Part shown: piece by piece, positions 32,901 to 43,000 of the stretch
Layout: every line of letters starts with the position of its first letter
Numbering within the stretch: position 1 is the first letter of the stretch
Virus record (IMG/VR): IMGVR_UViG_3300036770_003738
Coordinates: 1-64,000 of that record
Strand: one strand, 5' to 3'
DNA from: a virus
Length of the DNA stretch: 64,000 nt
The notes under the pieces: generated by a model
Seen by the model: the letters and a program-made list of their open reading frames with translations, nothing else
What the model was told of the DNA's origin: nothing
Databases searched by the model: none
Translations under genes and position numbers: made by a program

Positions 32901-35900
32901 ACTGAAACTGGTGCAAACATTGCTGGAACAATTAGTGCCAGTGGTAACATTGATGGTAGCAACATCAATGGCAATGGCTCAGGACTGAGTTCTATAACTG
33001 GTGCCAATGTCACAGGTACTGTGGCCAATGCCACATATGCAGACACTGCTGGATCAGCAACAACTGCTGGCACAGTGACCACTGCAGCTCAACCCAATAT
33101 CACAAGTGTTGGCACTTTGAGTTCGGTGACAGTAACAGGCAACATCGATGGCGCAAACATCAACGGTAATGGTTCTGGATTAACCAGTATCACTGGTGCT
33201 AATGTCATAGGTATTGTGGCCAATGCCACATATGCTGATAGCGCAGGATCAGCAACAACAGCTACCACAGCTACCACAGCAGGTACAGTGACCACTGCAG
33301 CACAACCAAATATTACTTCAGTTGGTACCTTGAGTTCGGTGACAGTAACTGGCAATATCTCAGGTGGTAATCTTGACACCACTGGAATTATTAATGCAGC
33401 ATCATTGAGTACCAGCGGCAACGCAGTAATCGGTGGCGACCTAGTAGTGAACGGTAACCTTGCGTACCTCAATATCAACGCACTTAGCGTTGAAGATCCG
33501 ATTATCAGTATTGGTAGAGGTCCAAACAATGCTCCATTGATTGCCAACGATGGCAAAGATCGTGGCGAACTACTGTACTATTATTCAGGTTCTGAAAAAT
33601 CTGCATTTATTGGTTTTGATGACACTACTAATAAATTGTTTGCTGCCTCTGATGTTAGCGTTGCTAACGAGATTGTGTCTGTAAACAGCTACGGCACATT
33701 TGTAGTTGGTGCACTTGAAGGTACTAGTGTAAGCGTAACAGGTAACATTGATGGTGGCAACATCAATGGCAATGGCTCAGGACTGAGTTCTATAACTGGT
33801 GCCAATGTCACAGGTACTGTGGCCAATGCCACATATGCAACCAGTGCTGGATCAGCAACAACAGCTACCACAGCTACCACAGCAACCACAGCAGGTACAG
33901 TGACCACTGCAGCACAACCTAATATTACCTCAGTTGGCACACTAACATCTGTTACTGTAACAGGTAACATTGATGGTGGCAACATCAATGGCAATGGCTC
34001 AGGACTGAGTTCTATAACTGGTGCCAATGTCACAGGTACTGTGGCCAATGCCACATATGCAACCAGTGCTGGATCAGCCACTTCGGCAACTACAGCTACT
34101 TCAGCAACAACCGCTGGCACTGTAACTACAGCAGCACAACCCAATATCACAAGTGTTGGCACACTAACATCTGTTACTGTAACAGGTAACATTGATGGTG
34201 GCAACATCAATGGCAATGGCTCAGGACTGAGTTCTATAACTGGTGCCAATGTCACAGGTACTGTGGCCAATGCCACATATGCAACCAGTGCTGGATCAGC
34301 AACCACAGCAGGTACAGTGACCACTGCAGCACAACCCAATATCACAAGTGTTGGCACACTAACATCTGTTACTGTAACAGGTAACATTGATGGTGGCAAC
34401 TTGACCACAGGCGGACAAGTTAGCGCTGCAGGTAACATCACTGGTGGTAATGTTAATACAGCCGGATTAGTACAAAGTGCGTTGTTGTCAGCAACTGGCA
34501 ACGTTATTGGTGGTAACATCGTCAGTCAAGATCAAATACAAGGTGTATCACTAAATGCTAGCAGTAACATAACTGGCGGCAATCTTGTTACCAGTGGTTT
34601 GATTACTGCTACAGGTAGCATTGCTACTAGCAGCAGTTTAACAGTAGCAACAACTGTATCTGCTACCGGTAACATAACTGGCGGCAACATTAACACCAGC
34701 GGTTCTATCACTGCCACAGGCGGTATAAACGTTGCTAATGTGGTAACGGGCGGGCTGATCACTGCAACTGGTAACGTAAACGGCGGCAATATCAACACCG
34801 GAGGTTTAGTAAGCTCAACTGGTGACGTAATTGGTGGCAACTTAGTCACCGCTGGCCTGGTTGTAGCAACAGGTAACGTGAGTGGTGCTAATATTTTTGC
34901 CACAGGCACAGTTAGTGCCACTGGCAACTTAGATGCAACTGGCAACGTCAATGCCACAAACTTTGTAGGTACGCTAGTAGGTGACATTGCGCTAACAGGG
35001 AGCAACAGTCAGGTATTGTTTAACCTTGACGGAGTGATTGGCAGCGATACTGGATTTGTTTACGACTATGCGGCAAATGCTTTAACAGTTGGTGGTAACA
35101 TTGCTACTGCTAACGGTGGTAGTTTGGTAGTATCAGGCATTGTTACTGCAACCGGAAACATCATTAGCGTAGCCAACATAGCAGGCGGCAATATCAGTTC
35201 AAGCGGTCAGATTTCTGCTGCTGGTAACGTTACTGGCGGCAACATTATTACTTCTGCCTTAGTACAAGGTGCCATAGTTAGCGCAACTGGTAACGTAACT
35301 GGCGGAAACATTACTACTGCTGGTCTTGCAACAGTAACCGGTAACGTATCTGGCGGCAACATTAACACTGGCGGTTTGGTTAGTGCAACTGGTAATGTAA
35401 TTGGTGGTAATATTGTCACTGCTGGCTCAATTAGTGCAGCAGGCAACATCGATGGCGGCAATATCAATACTGCAGGCCTGATTAGTGTAACTGGTGATGT
35501 CACTGGTGCTAACGTAGTATCAGCTACTACATTTAGCGGAACCACAGTAACCGTGACTGGTAACGTCACAGGCGGTAATATCAACACCGGTGGATTGATA
35601 AGTTCAACTGGTAATGTAATTGGTGGTAACATCAACACTGCTGGTTTAGTAAGCTCGTCTGGTAACGTAATTGGTGGTAATATTGTCACTGCAGCCCTAG
35701 TACAAGGTGCTACTGTTAGTGCAACTGGTAACGTAATTGGCGGTAATGTTAACACAGCTGGTTTGGTTAGTGCAACTGGCAATATAAATGGCGGCAACGT
35801 TAACGCAGCAGGATTGAGCTTGAGCGGCAACGTGCTGAGCGTGATCAACTCTACTTCAAACATTAATACTACTGGCAACATAACTGCCAATAATATCGTC

Positions 35901-35981
35901 GGCACAACCAGCATAAGTATTAACGGACAGACATTGGCCACAGTGGATGACGCAACAGCTTTAGCAATAGCATTAGGATAA
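29982..35981 (+). CDS. giant repeat-rich tail fibre protein (1999 aa)
   Basis: The N-terminus (QIIDTGAQANDGTGEPLRDA, then FTAVNENFTEIYTAG) is a typical fibre attachment segment of aquatic T4-like phages. The rest is low-complexity beta repeats (GNVTGGNINT, ANGSGLSSITGANVTGTVAN, AGTVTTAAQPNITSVGTLTS), including long near-identical tandem units at 33735-34373. A short non-repeat island near residues 1155-1245 (SVEDPIISIGRGPNNAPLIA, GELLYYYSGSEKSAFIGF) may be a knob. No C-terminal tip domain like the neighbouring fibres; it ends TLATVDDATALAIALG. Probably a long fibre shaft whose tip is another protein. Confidence 0.75.
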   Translation: MTQQIIDTGAQANDGTGEPLRDAFTAVNENFTEIYTAGPVGSNVVISGNTIAVTGVNNNLVLKANGIGNIQANSSIVPSIDSAYNIGSPASKFDTVYAGYFSGNGSQLTGVVSSAGSFIANGISNVSIADASGPVTVKIGATSNLAVFSSTGVTVAGNVSGTYILGNGALLTGITTSYGNSNVAAYLPTYSGNLNPDIISAAGNITGANINTNGNVRAQYYIGDGGFLSNITVSSNVAATQLANGSTVLSIDGADGNIVATVNGTSNIAVISDQALTLSANLLPAANATYNLGSPAAAFNDLYLSNSTIYLGNATISANSTAVILTNESGQQTVIEGAGTIEPYGDSNVSAYLASGTDAANIITIGNISGGNFIGSGSALTSITGANVTGTVANATYAATAGLATSASTVTTAAQPNITSVGTLTALSITGNVTADTYFIGNGALLTGLPASYGDSNVVTLLDAFGSNTIVTTGNINGGAFNGRGLFNGTSSVEIPTVNSSILVGVNGVGSVEFTEGGINALGITALSNITGGNLTTQGTISALGNVVTDGYFVGNFAGNISGNLTVPGSNTQVLFNVNGSAGAVAGFTYNTDSNTMAVLGVMSAQGNVIAANAVISGLATVTGNVIGGNLVTAGQVSAFGNIIGDYVIGNGAFLTGLPATYGNTEVAAYLPTYTGALAALAGDVVTTANVQGAYILGNGSGLSAITGANVTGTVANATYADTAGSATSATSATTAGTVTTASQPNITSVGTLSSLEVTGNTTSGNLYSNGSLTAVTFAYLNTIVPRTNSTVLIAAGNIALTGEINHTGANLNTTVIVASGNINGGNLVTGGVVDAESVDANSAIIGGNLTVNGNVTSTTNLTLRPGIGSNINFPVLGGNITFESATGNAGFPGAVYTGDQVVTGNIGATGFVSVGGNVTAGTGSFFIGDGGLLSNISVAAGSTILNGNSNVSVAAAGNVTVSVGGVNSVLTVTETGANIAGTISASGNIDGSNINGNGSGLSSITGANVTGTVANATYADTAGSATTAGTVTTAAQPNITSVGTLSSVTVTGNIDGANINGNGSGLTSITGANVIGIVANATYADSAGSATTATTATTAGTVTTAAQPNITSVGTLSSVTVTGNISGGNLDTTGIINAASLSTSGNAVIGGDLVVNGNLAYLNINALSVEDPIISIGRGPNNAPLIANDGKDRGELLYYYSGSEKSAFIGFDDTTNKLFAASDVSVANEIVSVNSYGTFVVGALEGTSVSVTGNIDGGNINGNGSGLSSITGANVTGTVANATYATSAGSATTATTATTATTAGTVTTAAQPNITSVGTLTSVTVTGNIDGGNINGNGSGLSSITGANVTGTVANATYATSAGSATSATTATSATTAGTVTTAAQPNITSVGTLTSVTVTGNIDGGNINGNGSGLSSITGANVTGTVANATYATSAGSATTAGTVTTAAQPNITSVGTLTSVTVTGNIDGGNLTTGGQVSAAGNITGGNVNTAGLVQSALLSATGNVIGGNIVSQDQIQGVSLNASSNITGGNLVTSGLITATGSIATSSSLTVATTVSATGNITGGNINTSGSITATGGINVANVVTGGLITATGNVNGGNINTGGLVSSTGDVIGGNLVTAGLVVATGNVSGANIFATGTVSATGNLDATGNVNATNFVGTLVGDIALTGSNSQVLFNLDGVIGSDTGFVYDYAANALTVGGNIATANGGSLVVSGIVTATGNIISVANIAGGNISSSGQISAAGNVTGGNIITSALVQGAIVSATGNVTGGNITTAGLATVTGNVSGGNINTGGLVSATGNVIGGNIVTAGSISAAGNIDGGNINTAGLISVTGDVTGANVVSATTFSGTTVTVTGNVTGGNINTGGLISSTGNVIGGNINTAGLVSSSGNVIGGNIVTAALVQGATVSATGNVIGGNVNTAGLVSATGNINGGNVNAAGLSLSGNVLSVINSTSNINTTGNITANNIVGTTSISINGQTLATVDDATALAIALG
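33735..34373 (+). repeat. three near-identical tandem units in the giant fibre gene
   Basis: Units begin at 33735, 33957 and 34179 (222, 222 and 195 bases; 74, 74 and 65 codons), and a partial fourth starts at 34374. The first ~130 bases of each unit, encoding VTGNIDGGNINGNGSGLSSI and onward, look identical; the length change is in the Ala/Thr/Ser-rich linker. Confidence 0.9.
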
Positions 35982-35984
35982 AAA

Positions 35985-36317
35985 ATGGCAAATACATTTA
36001 CAAGAAAACTCAGCAGAGGGGTTGGAACCACAGCAGCAGCAATAGGTAGCTATACTGTGGCTGCTAACACAACTGTTGTGATTGTTGGACTTACTGTGAC
36101 CAATACTAGTGGCAGTGCAATTACTGCTAACGTATTCATCAATGACGGTGCTGCTAACACTTCTGTTGTGACTAACGCCCCTATTAGTTCAGGAGCAAGT
36201 TTGATCCCAGTAGGCGGAGATCAAAAGATAGTACTTTTAACAGGAGATTCAGTTTACGTTCAGAGCAGCGCAGCTTCAAGTGTTGATGCAATTCTCAGCA
36301 TAATGGAAATCACCTAA
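35985..36317 (+). CDS. small fibre-region structural protein (110 aa)
   Basis: ATG 3 bases after the giant fibre gene with AGGATAAAAA upstream. All-beta pattern: SYTVAANTTVVIVGLTVTNT, ITANVFINDGAANTSVV, SAASSVDAILSIMEIT. This looks like a small jelly-roll or Ig-like protein, probably a fibre-associated or capping component. Its stop overlaps the next ATG by one base, so it is coupled to the following fibre gene. No specific family recognised. Confidence 0.6.
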   Translation: MANTFTRKLSRGVGTTAAAIGSYTVAANTTVVIVGLTVTNTSGSAITANVFINDGAANTSVVTNAPISSGASLIPVGGDQKIVLLTGDSVYVQSSAASSVDAILSIMEIT

Positions 36318-39300
36318 TGAGCTATATTGGTATTAACCCTAATACCCCGTTATTGAACACTAGTTCTCAGAACTTTAGTGGCGACGGGGCAACCACGCAG
36401 TTTACTCTGTCTAGAGCAGTTGCTTCGGCCTCAGATTTGGACGTAATTGTCAGCAATTCTGCACAACGCCCGGGTGTTGATTTTACAGCACAAAATACTA
36501 CATTATTGTTTACTAGTGCTCCGGCTTCAGGTACCAACAATATCACTGTAACCTATCGCGGTGGTGCTCTAAATACCCTAGATCTTACTGCTACAGTATT
36601 CAATGCTGGTGCCGTTGGCGACCCAAGCGTAGTCAGTTTAGCAGCAGACAACACAGGTATCTACTGGCCTGATGCTAGCACAATGGCAGTTACGGTAGCA
36701 GGTGCCAATCGTGCGTTGTTCAATGCTACAGCAACTTCAACTAGTTCTACTACAGGTGCTATAACTACACCCGGTGGTGTCGGCGTCGGTGGCAACATTT
36801 TTACAGGTGGCCGAGTTAGCATTGGTAGTACTACAGAAAGTTCAAACATCGGCACAGGTGCTCTTACTGTAGCAGGCGGTGCAGGCATTGTTGGTAACTT
36901 GAACATTGGCGGTGACATCACTTGCGTAGGTGACTTTACTGTTAACGGAACATTTACTACAACAGGCACAGACAGCCTGGATGTAAACGATCCGTTTATT
37001 TTCTTAGCCAATGCTAACCCAGGAGACACCTATGATTCAGGTGTGGTTACTGAATATTACGACGGGGCAACCACAAGATATTCTGGTTACTTCCGTGACG
37101 TAACAGATGGCAAGTACAAACTGTTTGGTAACTTAACTGTTAAACCTAGCACCACAGTTGATACCTCTGATGCTAGCTTTGCTTACAATGATCTAATTTT
37201 AGCCAATATTTCAGCTACTGGCAACGTAACAGGCACATATATTCTTGGTAATGGATCTTTGCTGACCGGTATTTCTACCGATCAAAGTCAGATTTACAGC
37301 GGTAACAGCAAAGTAGGCTTTGCTGGGATCAACGGCAACGTTGTAGCCAACGTAAACAACGTGACTATTGCTGTGGTATCAAGCACTGGTGTTGCAGTAA
37401 CCGGACAGGTGTCCGGAACCACAGTCAGTGCTAGTGGTAACATCACTGGCGGCAACTTGATCAGCAACGGATCGTTGAGCACAGTTGGCAACATCAACAG
37501 TACCGCCGGTAACCTCAGCATGGGCAACTTGATCACTGCTGGACTTGTTACTGCTATAGGTACAGTTACTGGTGGCAACCTAGCCACCAGCGGAACTGCT
37601 AGTGCAGGCGGAAACGTCACGGGTGCTAATGTTGTCACAGGCGGTGTAGTTACTGCAACAGGGAACGTCACAGGTGGTAATATCAATACCGCAGGTCAAG
37701 TAAGTGCTGCAGGCAACGTTACCGGCAGTTACTTTTTGGGCAACGGTAGTCAACTAACTGGTATTGATGCAACAAGTATTCAAAATGGAACAAGCAATGT
37801 TCGTGTTGTAAGTTCTGGTGGTAATGTAGCAGTTGGAATTGGTGGAACATCCAATGTGGCTGTTTATGCAACCACTGGCGAGTATATAACTGGATTAATC
37901 AGTGCTACTGGTAACGTTACTGGCGGCAACGTTAACACTGCTGGTTTGGTATCAGCTACTGGCGCAGTAAATGCAGGAAGTGTTGTAGCAGGCACTACAA
38001 TCAGTGCTGCTGGCAACGTTACTGGCGGAAATATTAGAACAGCAGGTCAAGTAAGTGCTACAGGAGCAATTACTGGTGCTGCTATTACTGGAACAACAAT
38101 TTCAGGTTCTGGCAACGTTACTGGTGCCAATATTAACACTGGGGGCTTGATATTAGCTACAGGTTCTATTACTGGTGCTGCTATTACTGGCACAACAGTT
38201 TCGGGCTCAGGCAACGTTACTGGTGCTAACTTTATTACTAGCGGATTGTTAACTGCCACTGGTAACATTACTGGCGGTAACTTGATTACCGCCAGTGCAA
38301 CAATAGGCGCAGACGGAACGATATCTGGCACAGGCACAATCACTGGTGGCAACCTTGTAACTAACGGATACATCACCGCAGGACAATATGTGTCTGCTAC
38401 CGGCAACGTAACTGGTGGTAACATCAACACTGCTGGCCTGGTATCAGCTACAGGCAATATCACAAACGGTATTGCTAACGTGCTTACTGGAAATGCTATT
38501 GTTACTACCTTGGTCCAAGGTACAACGGTTAGTGCTACTGGCAATGTTAACGCCACTGGCAATATTTCGGGTGGTAACATTGCAGTTACAGGCAATGCAT
38601 CTGCAGCTACTGCTGCAGCAGATTCTAATACTACGCAATTAGCAACCACAGCTTATGTGGTAGGACAAGCAAGCTCGACTACACCTATAGCAATTGGTAC
38701 TGGTGCAGTAGGCACTAGTGTAAAATATGCTAGAGCAGATCACACTCACACTGGTGTAACTAGTGTAAACGGATCATCTGGTGCTGTCACAGGCATTGCT
38801 ACTACAGCAGGCAACTTGGCACAGTTTGCTAGCACTACAAGTTCACAACTAGCTGGGGTAATATTTGATGAAACTGGTTCAGGTAGTTTGGTATTTGCTA
38901 ATACTCCAACCCTGGTTACTCCAATACTTGGTGCAGCAACTGGCACAAGCATAAGTGTTAGCGGTAACGTTACTGCTTCGTATGTAATCGGTAATGGTAG
39001 TCTGTTGTCGAGCATTACTGGTGCCAATATCACAGGTACCGTGGCCAATGCTACATATGCTACATCAGCTGGATCAGCAACAACTGCTACTTCAGCAACC
39101 AGCGCGACCAGTGCAACGTCGGCTACCAATGCAACTAACGCAAGTTATGCATATGTTGAACAAGATCTAACAACCGCTGCAGCTAGATATCTAACATTTG
39201 TTGATTCTACTACTGCTGGTAATCAACGTTTAAATCTTGACAATACACTTAGCTATAACCCAAGTACTGGCACTTTATCTGCAACAATCTTTAGCGGTAT

Positions 39301-39691
39301 TGCAACATCAGCCCGATATGCTGACTTGGCAGAAAATTATGCTGCTGATGCAGAATATTCTCCGGGTACTGTTTTGATTTTTGGTGGCACAAACGAAGTT
39401 ACGTTAGCAACACAACCTGGCGATCAACGTATAGCAGGTGTGATTACTACCAATCCTGCTCACCTGATGAATTCTGCTATTGATTGCGAATATCCAGCGG
39501 CAATTGCGTTGCAAGGTCGTGTACCAACTTTTGTAGTAGGACCGGTGCGCAAAGGTGACATGATGGTGTCAGCTGGCAACGGTCGCGCTCAGGCATGCTC
39601 AACTCCTGCTATCGGCAGTGTGATTGGCAAAGCACTGGAAAACTTTGATGGCGAGCAAGGCGTTATCGAAATTGTTGTAGGAAGATTGTAA
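36317..39691 (+). CDS. tail fibre protein with conserved C-terminal domain (1124 aa)
   Basis: The N-terminal part SYIGINPNTPLLNTSSQNFS with a QFTLSRAVASASDLDVIVSN fold is an attachment domain. A short segment DSLDVNDPFIFLANANPGDT resembles the non-repeat island in the giant fibre. Repeats of the GNVTGGNINTAG type follow. Near residue 770 TTQLATTAYVVGQ and YARADHTHTGVTSVNG are motifs common to many tail fibres. The last ~125 residues are homologous to the C-terminal domain of the 26958 fibre (ADLAENYAADAEYSPGTVLI ... VVGRL). Coupled by overlap to genes on both sides. Confidence 0.75.
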   Translation: MSYIGINPNTPLLNTSSQNFSGDGATTQFTLSRAVASASDLDVIVSNSAQRPGVDFTAQNTTLLFTSAPASGTNNITVTYRGGALNTLDLTATVFNAGAVGDPSVVSLAADNTGIYWPDASTMAVTVAGANRALFNATATSTSSTTGAITTPGGVGVGGNIFTGGRVSIGSTTESSNIGTGALTVAGGAGIVGNLNIGGDITCVGDFTVNGTFTTTGTDSLDVNDPFIFLANANPGDTYDSGVVTEYYDGATTRYSGYFRDVTDGKYKLFGNLTVKPSTTVDTSDASFAYNDLILANISATGNVTGTYILGNGSLLTGISTDQSQIYSGNSKVGFAGINGNVVANVNNVTIAVVSSTGVAVTGQVSGTTVSASGNITGGNLISNGSLSTVGNINSTAGNLSMGNLITAGLVTAIGTVTGGNLATSGTASAGGNVTGANVVTGGVVTATGNVTGGNINTAGQVSAAGNVTGSYFLGNGSQLTGIDATSIQNGTSNVRVVSSGGNVAVGIGGTSNVAVYATTGEYITGLISATGNVTGGNVNTAGLVSATGAVNAGSVVAGTTISAAGNVTGGNIRTAGQVSATGAITGAAITGTTISGSGNVTGANINTGGLILATGSITGAAITGTTVSGSGNVTGANFITSGLLTATGNITGGNLITASATIGADGTISGTGTITGGNLVTNGYITAGQYVSATGNVTGGNINTAGLVSATGNITNGIANVLTGNAIVTTLVQGTTVSATGNVNATGNISGGNIAVTGNASAATAAADSNTTQLATTAYVVGQASSTTPIAIGTGAVGTSVKYARADHTHTGVTSVNGSSGAVTGIATTAGNLAQFASTTSSQLAGVIFDETGSGSLVFANTPTLVTPILGAATGTSISVSGNVTASYVIGNGSLLSSITGANITGTVANATYATSAGSATTATSATSATSATSATNATNASYAYVEQDLTTAAARYLTFVDSTTAGNQRLNLDNTLSYNPSTGTLSATIFSGIATSARYADLAENYAADAEYSPGTVLIFGGTNEVTLATQPGDQRIAGVITTNPAHLMNSAIDCEYPAAIALQGRVPTFVVGPVRKGDMMVSAGNGRAQACSTPAIGSVIGKALENFDGEQGVIEIVVGRL
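37742..37882 (+). repeat. dispersed repeat shared with 29040-29180
   Basis: Second copy of the shared fibre segment; encodes the same ~45 residues with T for S and E for Q replacements at the edges. Confidence 0.8.
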
Positions 39692-40083
39692 TGGCATATT
39701 TAGGTAATACCCCTCAAACAGGACAGTATCGTAAAATGGACTCGTTGAGTTTTGACGGGACAACTAACACATTCAATATCACCGTTGACGGCGTGGCTTT
39801 TACACCACCCACAGCTTATGCTATGATGATAAGTTTGAACAATGTGATATTAAATCCTGACATAGGGTTCAGTGTTAGTGGTAGCACTATCAGTTTTGCA
39901 ACCCCTCCGGCTGCACTAACTCCATTTTTTGGATTGATATTTGGAGATACACTATATACTGGCACACCTAGTGATGCAACAGTTATTGACAGCAAAATTG
40001 CAGTAGGAACAATCAGTTATAACAAGTTCTCTACAAACACGCAAGCGACCCTGACAGCAAATCAAATTATATTTGGAGTTTAA
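39691..40083 (+). CDS. small fibre-associated structural protein (130 aa)
   Basis: MAYLGNTPQTGQYRKMDSLS then FNITVDGVAFTPPTAYAMMI and SLNNVILNPDIGFSVSGSTI. This resembles the N-terminal domain of the 36317 fibre (both start with a short 'YxGxxP' segment followed by a beta domain that ends in a strand with I-S-F-A), so it may be a stand-alone copy of the fibre attachment domain. It starts on the last base of the preceding stop. Function otherwise unknown. Confidence 0.6.
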   Translation: MAYLGNTPQTGQYRKMDSLSFDGTTNTFNITVDGVAFTPPTAYAMMISLNNVILNPDIGFSVSGSTISFATPPAALTPFFGLIFGDTLYTGTPSDATVIDSKIAVGTISYNKFSTNTQATLTANQIIFGV

Positions 40084-40086
40084 GAG

Positions 40087-43000
40087 ATGGCACGACAAAG
40101 AGTTTACAAATACGTTTTTACGCCTGGTACATCAGGAGTGGGTACGATACAGGTGCAAGGGCGCTATAATCTTGCTGATTTCCTAGCAATCTATAACACA
40201 ACGGACAACATCAGCATCTACAATTTTGGTGATCCAGCACAAGGCGGTACAGTGTCATGGAGTTCTAGCACTATTAGCGGCTTGCCCACATCATATGATG
40301 GTGTTACTACACTCACACTAGATGCTGACACTAGCAGCATGTCTGCTAGCGACAAGTTGTCAATATTTGTTGAGGAACAAGCGTTGGAAGTGCAGCCCTG
40401 GGCCTTTGGAATGGATGCCATTGGTCGTAACCGAGTTAGCAATCCCGAAGCCTTAATTGACGCTGACTTCGAATATGGTTTGCAAAACACAAAATGGCAA
40501 AACGTCAGCGTCAACAACAATATTCCTGGTTTCTACGAAGACTTTGGCGCAGACCTGTTGGTCCAAACCAATGGATACATCAGTTTGCTAGCAGGCGACG
40601 ACCTTATTACTAGCAATGTTGACACATCAGTTCGATTGAGTAATCCTGGCACACCTGCTTGGGTAGCTAACGACTATGCGCTATTAATAAGCCAGACACA
40701 AGGCAATACTACAGCGTTTACATCAACCTATACCACAGCCAATGTCAACAGCTCTGCTGAACGACTAGTAACAGTGTCGTCGACTAGCAGTTTTGCAGAA
40801 GACGACAATGTGTTGATTATTGGTCGCCCTACATCAGGTGGTACAACTATTTCAACCAGTATTACAAGTACAGCTACTACAACTGTTGTAGTAGCTAATG
40901 CTTCTGCAGCAGGCATTGTTGACGGCTGCTACATCATTGTGTTGACAGACACTGCTGGTGTGTACGAAGTCATGGCGGTCACAAACGTTAGTACCAACAC
41001 ACTCACAGTGGTACGACAGTCCAATCGAACCAACGCTGGTGGCGCAAACATTACTACCGGCAATGCAGTTTATGTTGTGGCCAGTCTAGAAGTTTCTCAA
41101 ATTGACGAAGTCACAGACGGAACCACACTGCAACTGCAACGTGGCTGGTACAACATTCCTGCACTCAACAGTTTTGCTTCAGGATCTATTGTTCAAAAGT
41201 TGTCCAGCAACGTTGAACTAGTTGAACACACAGCAGTTAGTACCGCTGTGAACGGTGCCCAAACAATCAGCCGTGGTGCTTACAGTACCACAGCACTGAG
41301 CGCAGCAGGTGTAGGATCACCTATGATCCGCATGACCGGTGCGTTCAATGCCACTGGCAATGCCAACATTCCTGAAGTTGCAGTCAACGCTCCAGATCAC
41401 GGTTTAACCGCTGGTAATTATGTGAGTGCGTTGAACATGAGCAACAGCAACGCTGAAGGTGTGGATATTGTGGCATCGGCCAACACCAACAACTTTGGTT
41501 ACTATCCTCGCAGAACAACTGGCCTAGCAGTTGGTTATCCGCTGAACCAAACTGATACTGCCCTACGTCAAGCTTTCCCCTACACTGGTGCTGACCTAGA
41601 CGTGGTCAGCATTGTGAGCGATGCTGGGACTCCTAGTACCATCACAGTGACTACAACATATGCTCACGGTCTAGTACCTGGAACTCCAATCTTGGTCAAC
41701 TTGACTGCTGGTACTAACACTGCCTACGGCGAAGGCAGCTTTATTGTGATCAGCGTACCAAGCACAACCACATTTACATACACTGCCAAATCTGGTGCCG
41801 CAGTAAGTGGCAGCTTGGAAGGTATCATCAACGTTCGCAGCAACGCAACATTCTTGCCAAGACCATTTGATGGTGGTGTTATCTTAGGCCCTGGTACACC
41901 CACTCATGGCGCTAGCGCAATTCGTCAGACCAAGAAGTACTTCCGTTATCAATCTGGTAAGGGCATTTTGTTTACATCTGGTACCATGCTCAAACCAACA
42001 TTTGATATTTCAGTGTTGAGCGCTGACGGGACCGCAGTTAACAGCATCATTACAGTCACCACAGATATTGAGCACGGACTAAACATTGGTGCAATCATTG
42101 CAATCCAGGGTGTTGACACTACTGGTTATACCAACACTGGATATGTGGTCACATCCATTGTGAGCGATGTTAGTTTCACAGTACAAGCACAAGCTGAACT
42201 AGGCAGTACCAATCCTGATCTGGCTCCTCAACCACGAGTCAATGTCACAGGTTGGCACGGTGCTAGTATCCGTGCTGGTATTTTTGATGATCAAAACGGC
42301 ATGTTCTGGGAGTGCGATGGACAGAGTGTCAACGCAGTTCAGCGTTCAAGCACATTCCAGGTTGCTGGTTTGGTCAGTGTTGGAGTAGGATCCAACTTGG
42401 TCACTGGTGACGGTGTTTGTCGATTCCAAGAGCAGTTAAACAACGGCGACGTTGTGGTTATTCGTGGTATGACACATACTGTGACTAGTATCCTTGACGA
42501 AGCACGTATGACAGTAGTACCTACATTCCGTGGTGTTACTAACCAAAATCGTGTGAAAATGTGCTTGCGCCAAGAGATTCGTGTACGTCAAGCAGATTTC
42601 AACATTGATCCACTGGATGGAACAGGTCCGAGCGGTTACACACTGGATGCTAACAAAATGCAGATGTTAGGTGTTGAATACTCTTGGTACGGCGCAGGTT
42701 ATGTACAGTGGATGATTCGTGGACAAAACGGCAACTTTGTTATGGCACATCGTCGTCCTAACAACAACGCCAACAACGAAGCTTACATGCGTTCGGGTAA
42801 CTTGCCTGCCCGCTATGAAGCAGTAAACGAAACACCTATTAGCGAGCTTAACGGCGCAATTGATGCTAGCCAAACAACAATTACTTTATTGGATGCAACC
42901 TACTATCCAGCAGCCAGCGTCACATACCCAGTGTATGTGATGATTGACAGTGAAATCATCAAGTACTCCGGTAAGAGTGGCAACGATCTTACCGGTTGCA

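Noticed and set aside
33735-34400. Regular ~200-base repeats that could suggest a CRISPR-like or satellite array
   Set aside because: Units are multiples of three, in frame within one long gene, too long for CRISPR repeats and without unique spacers.
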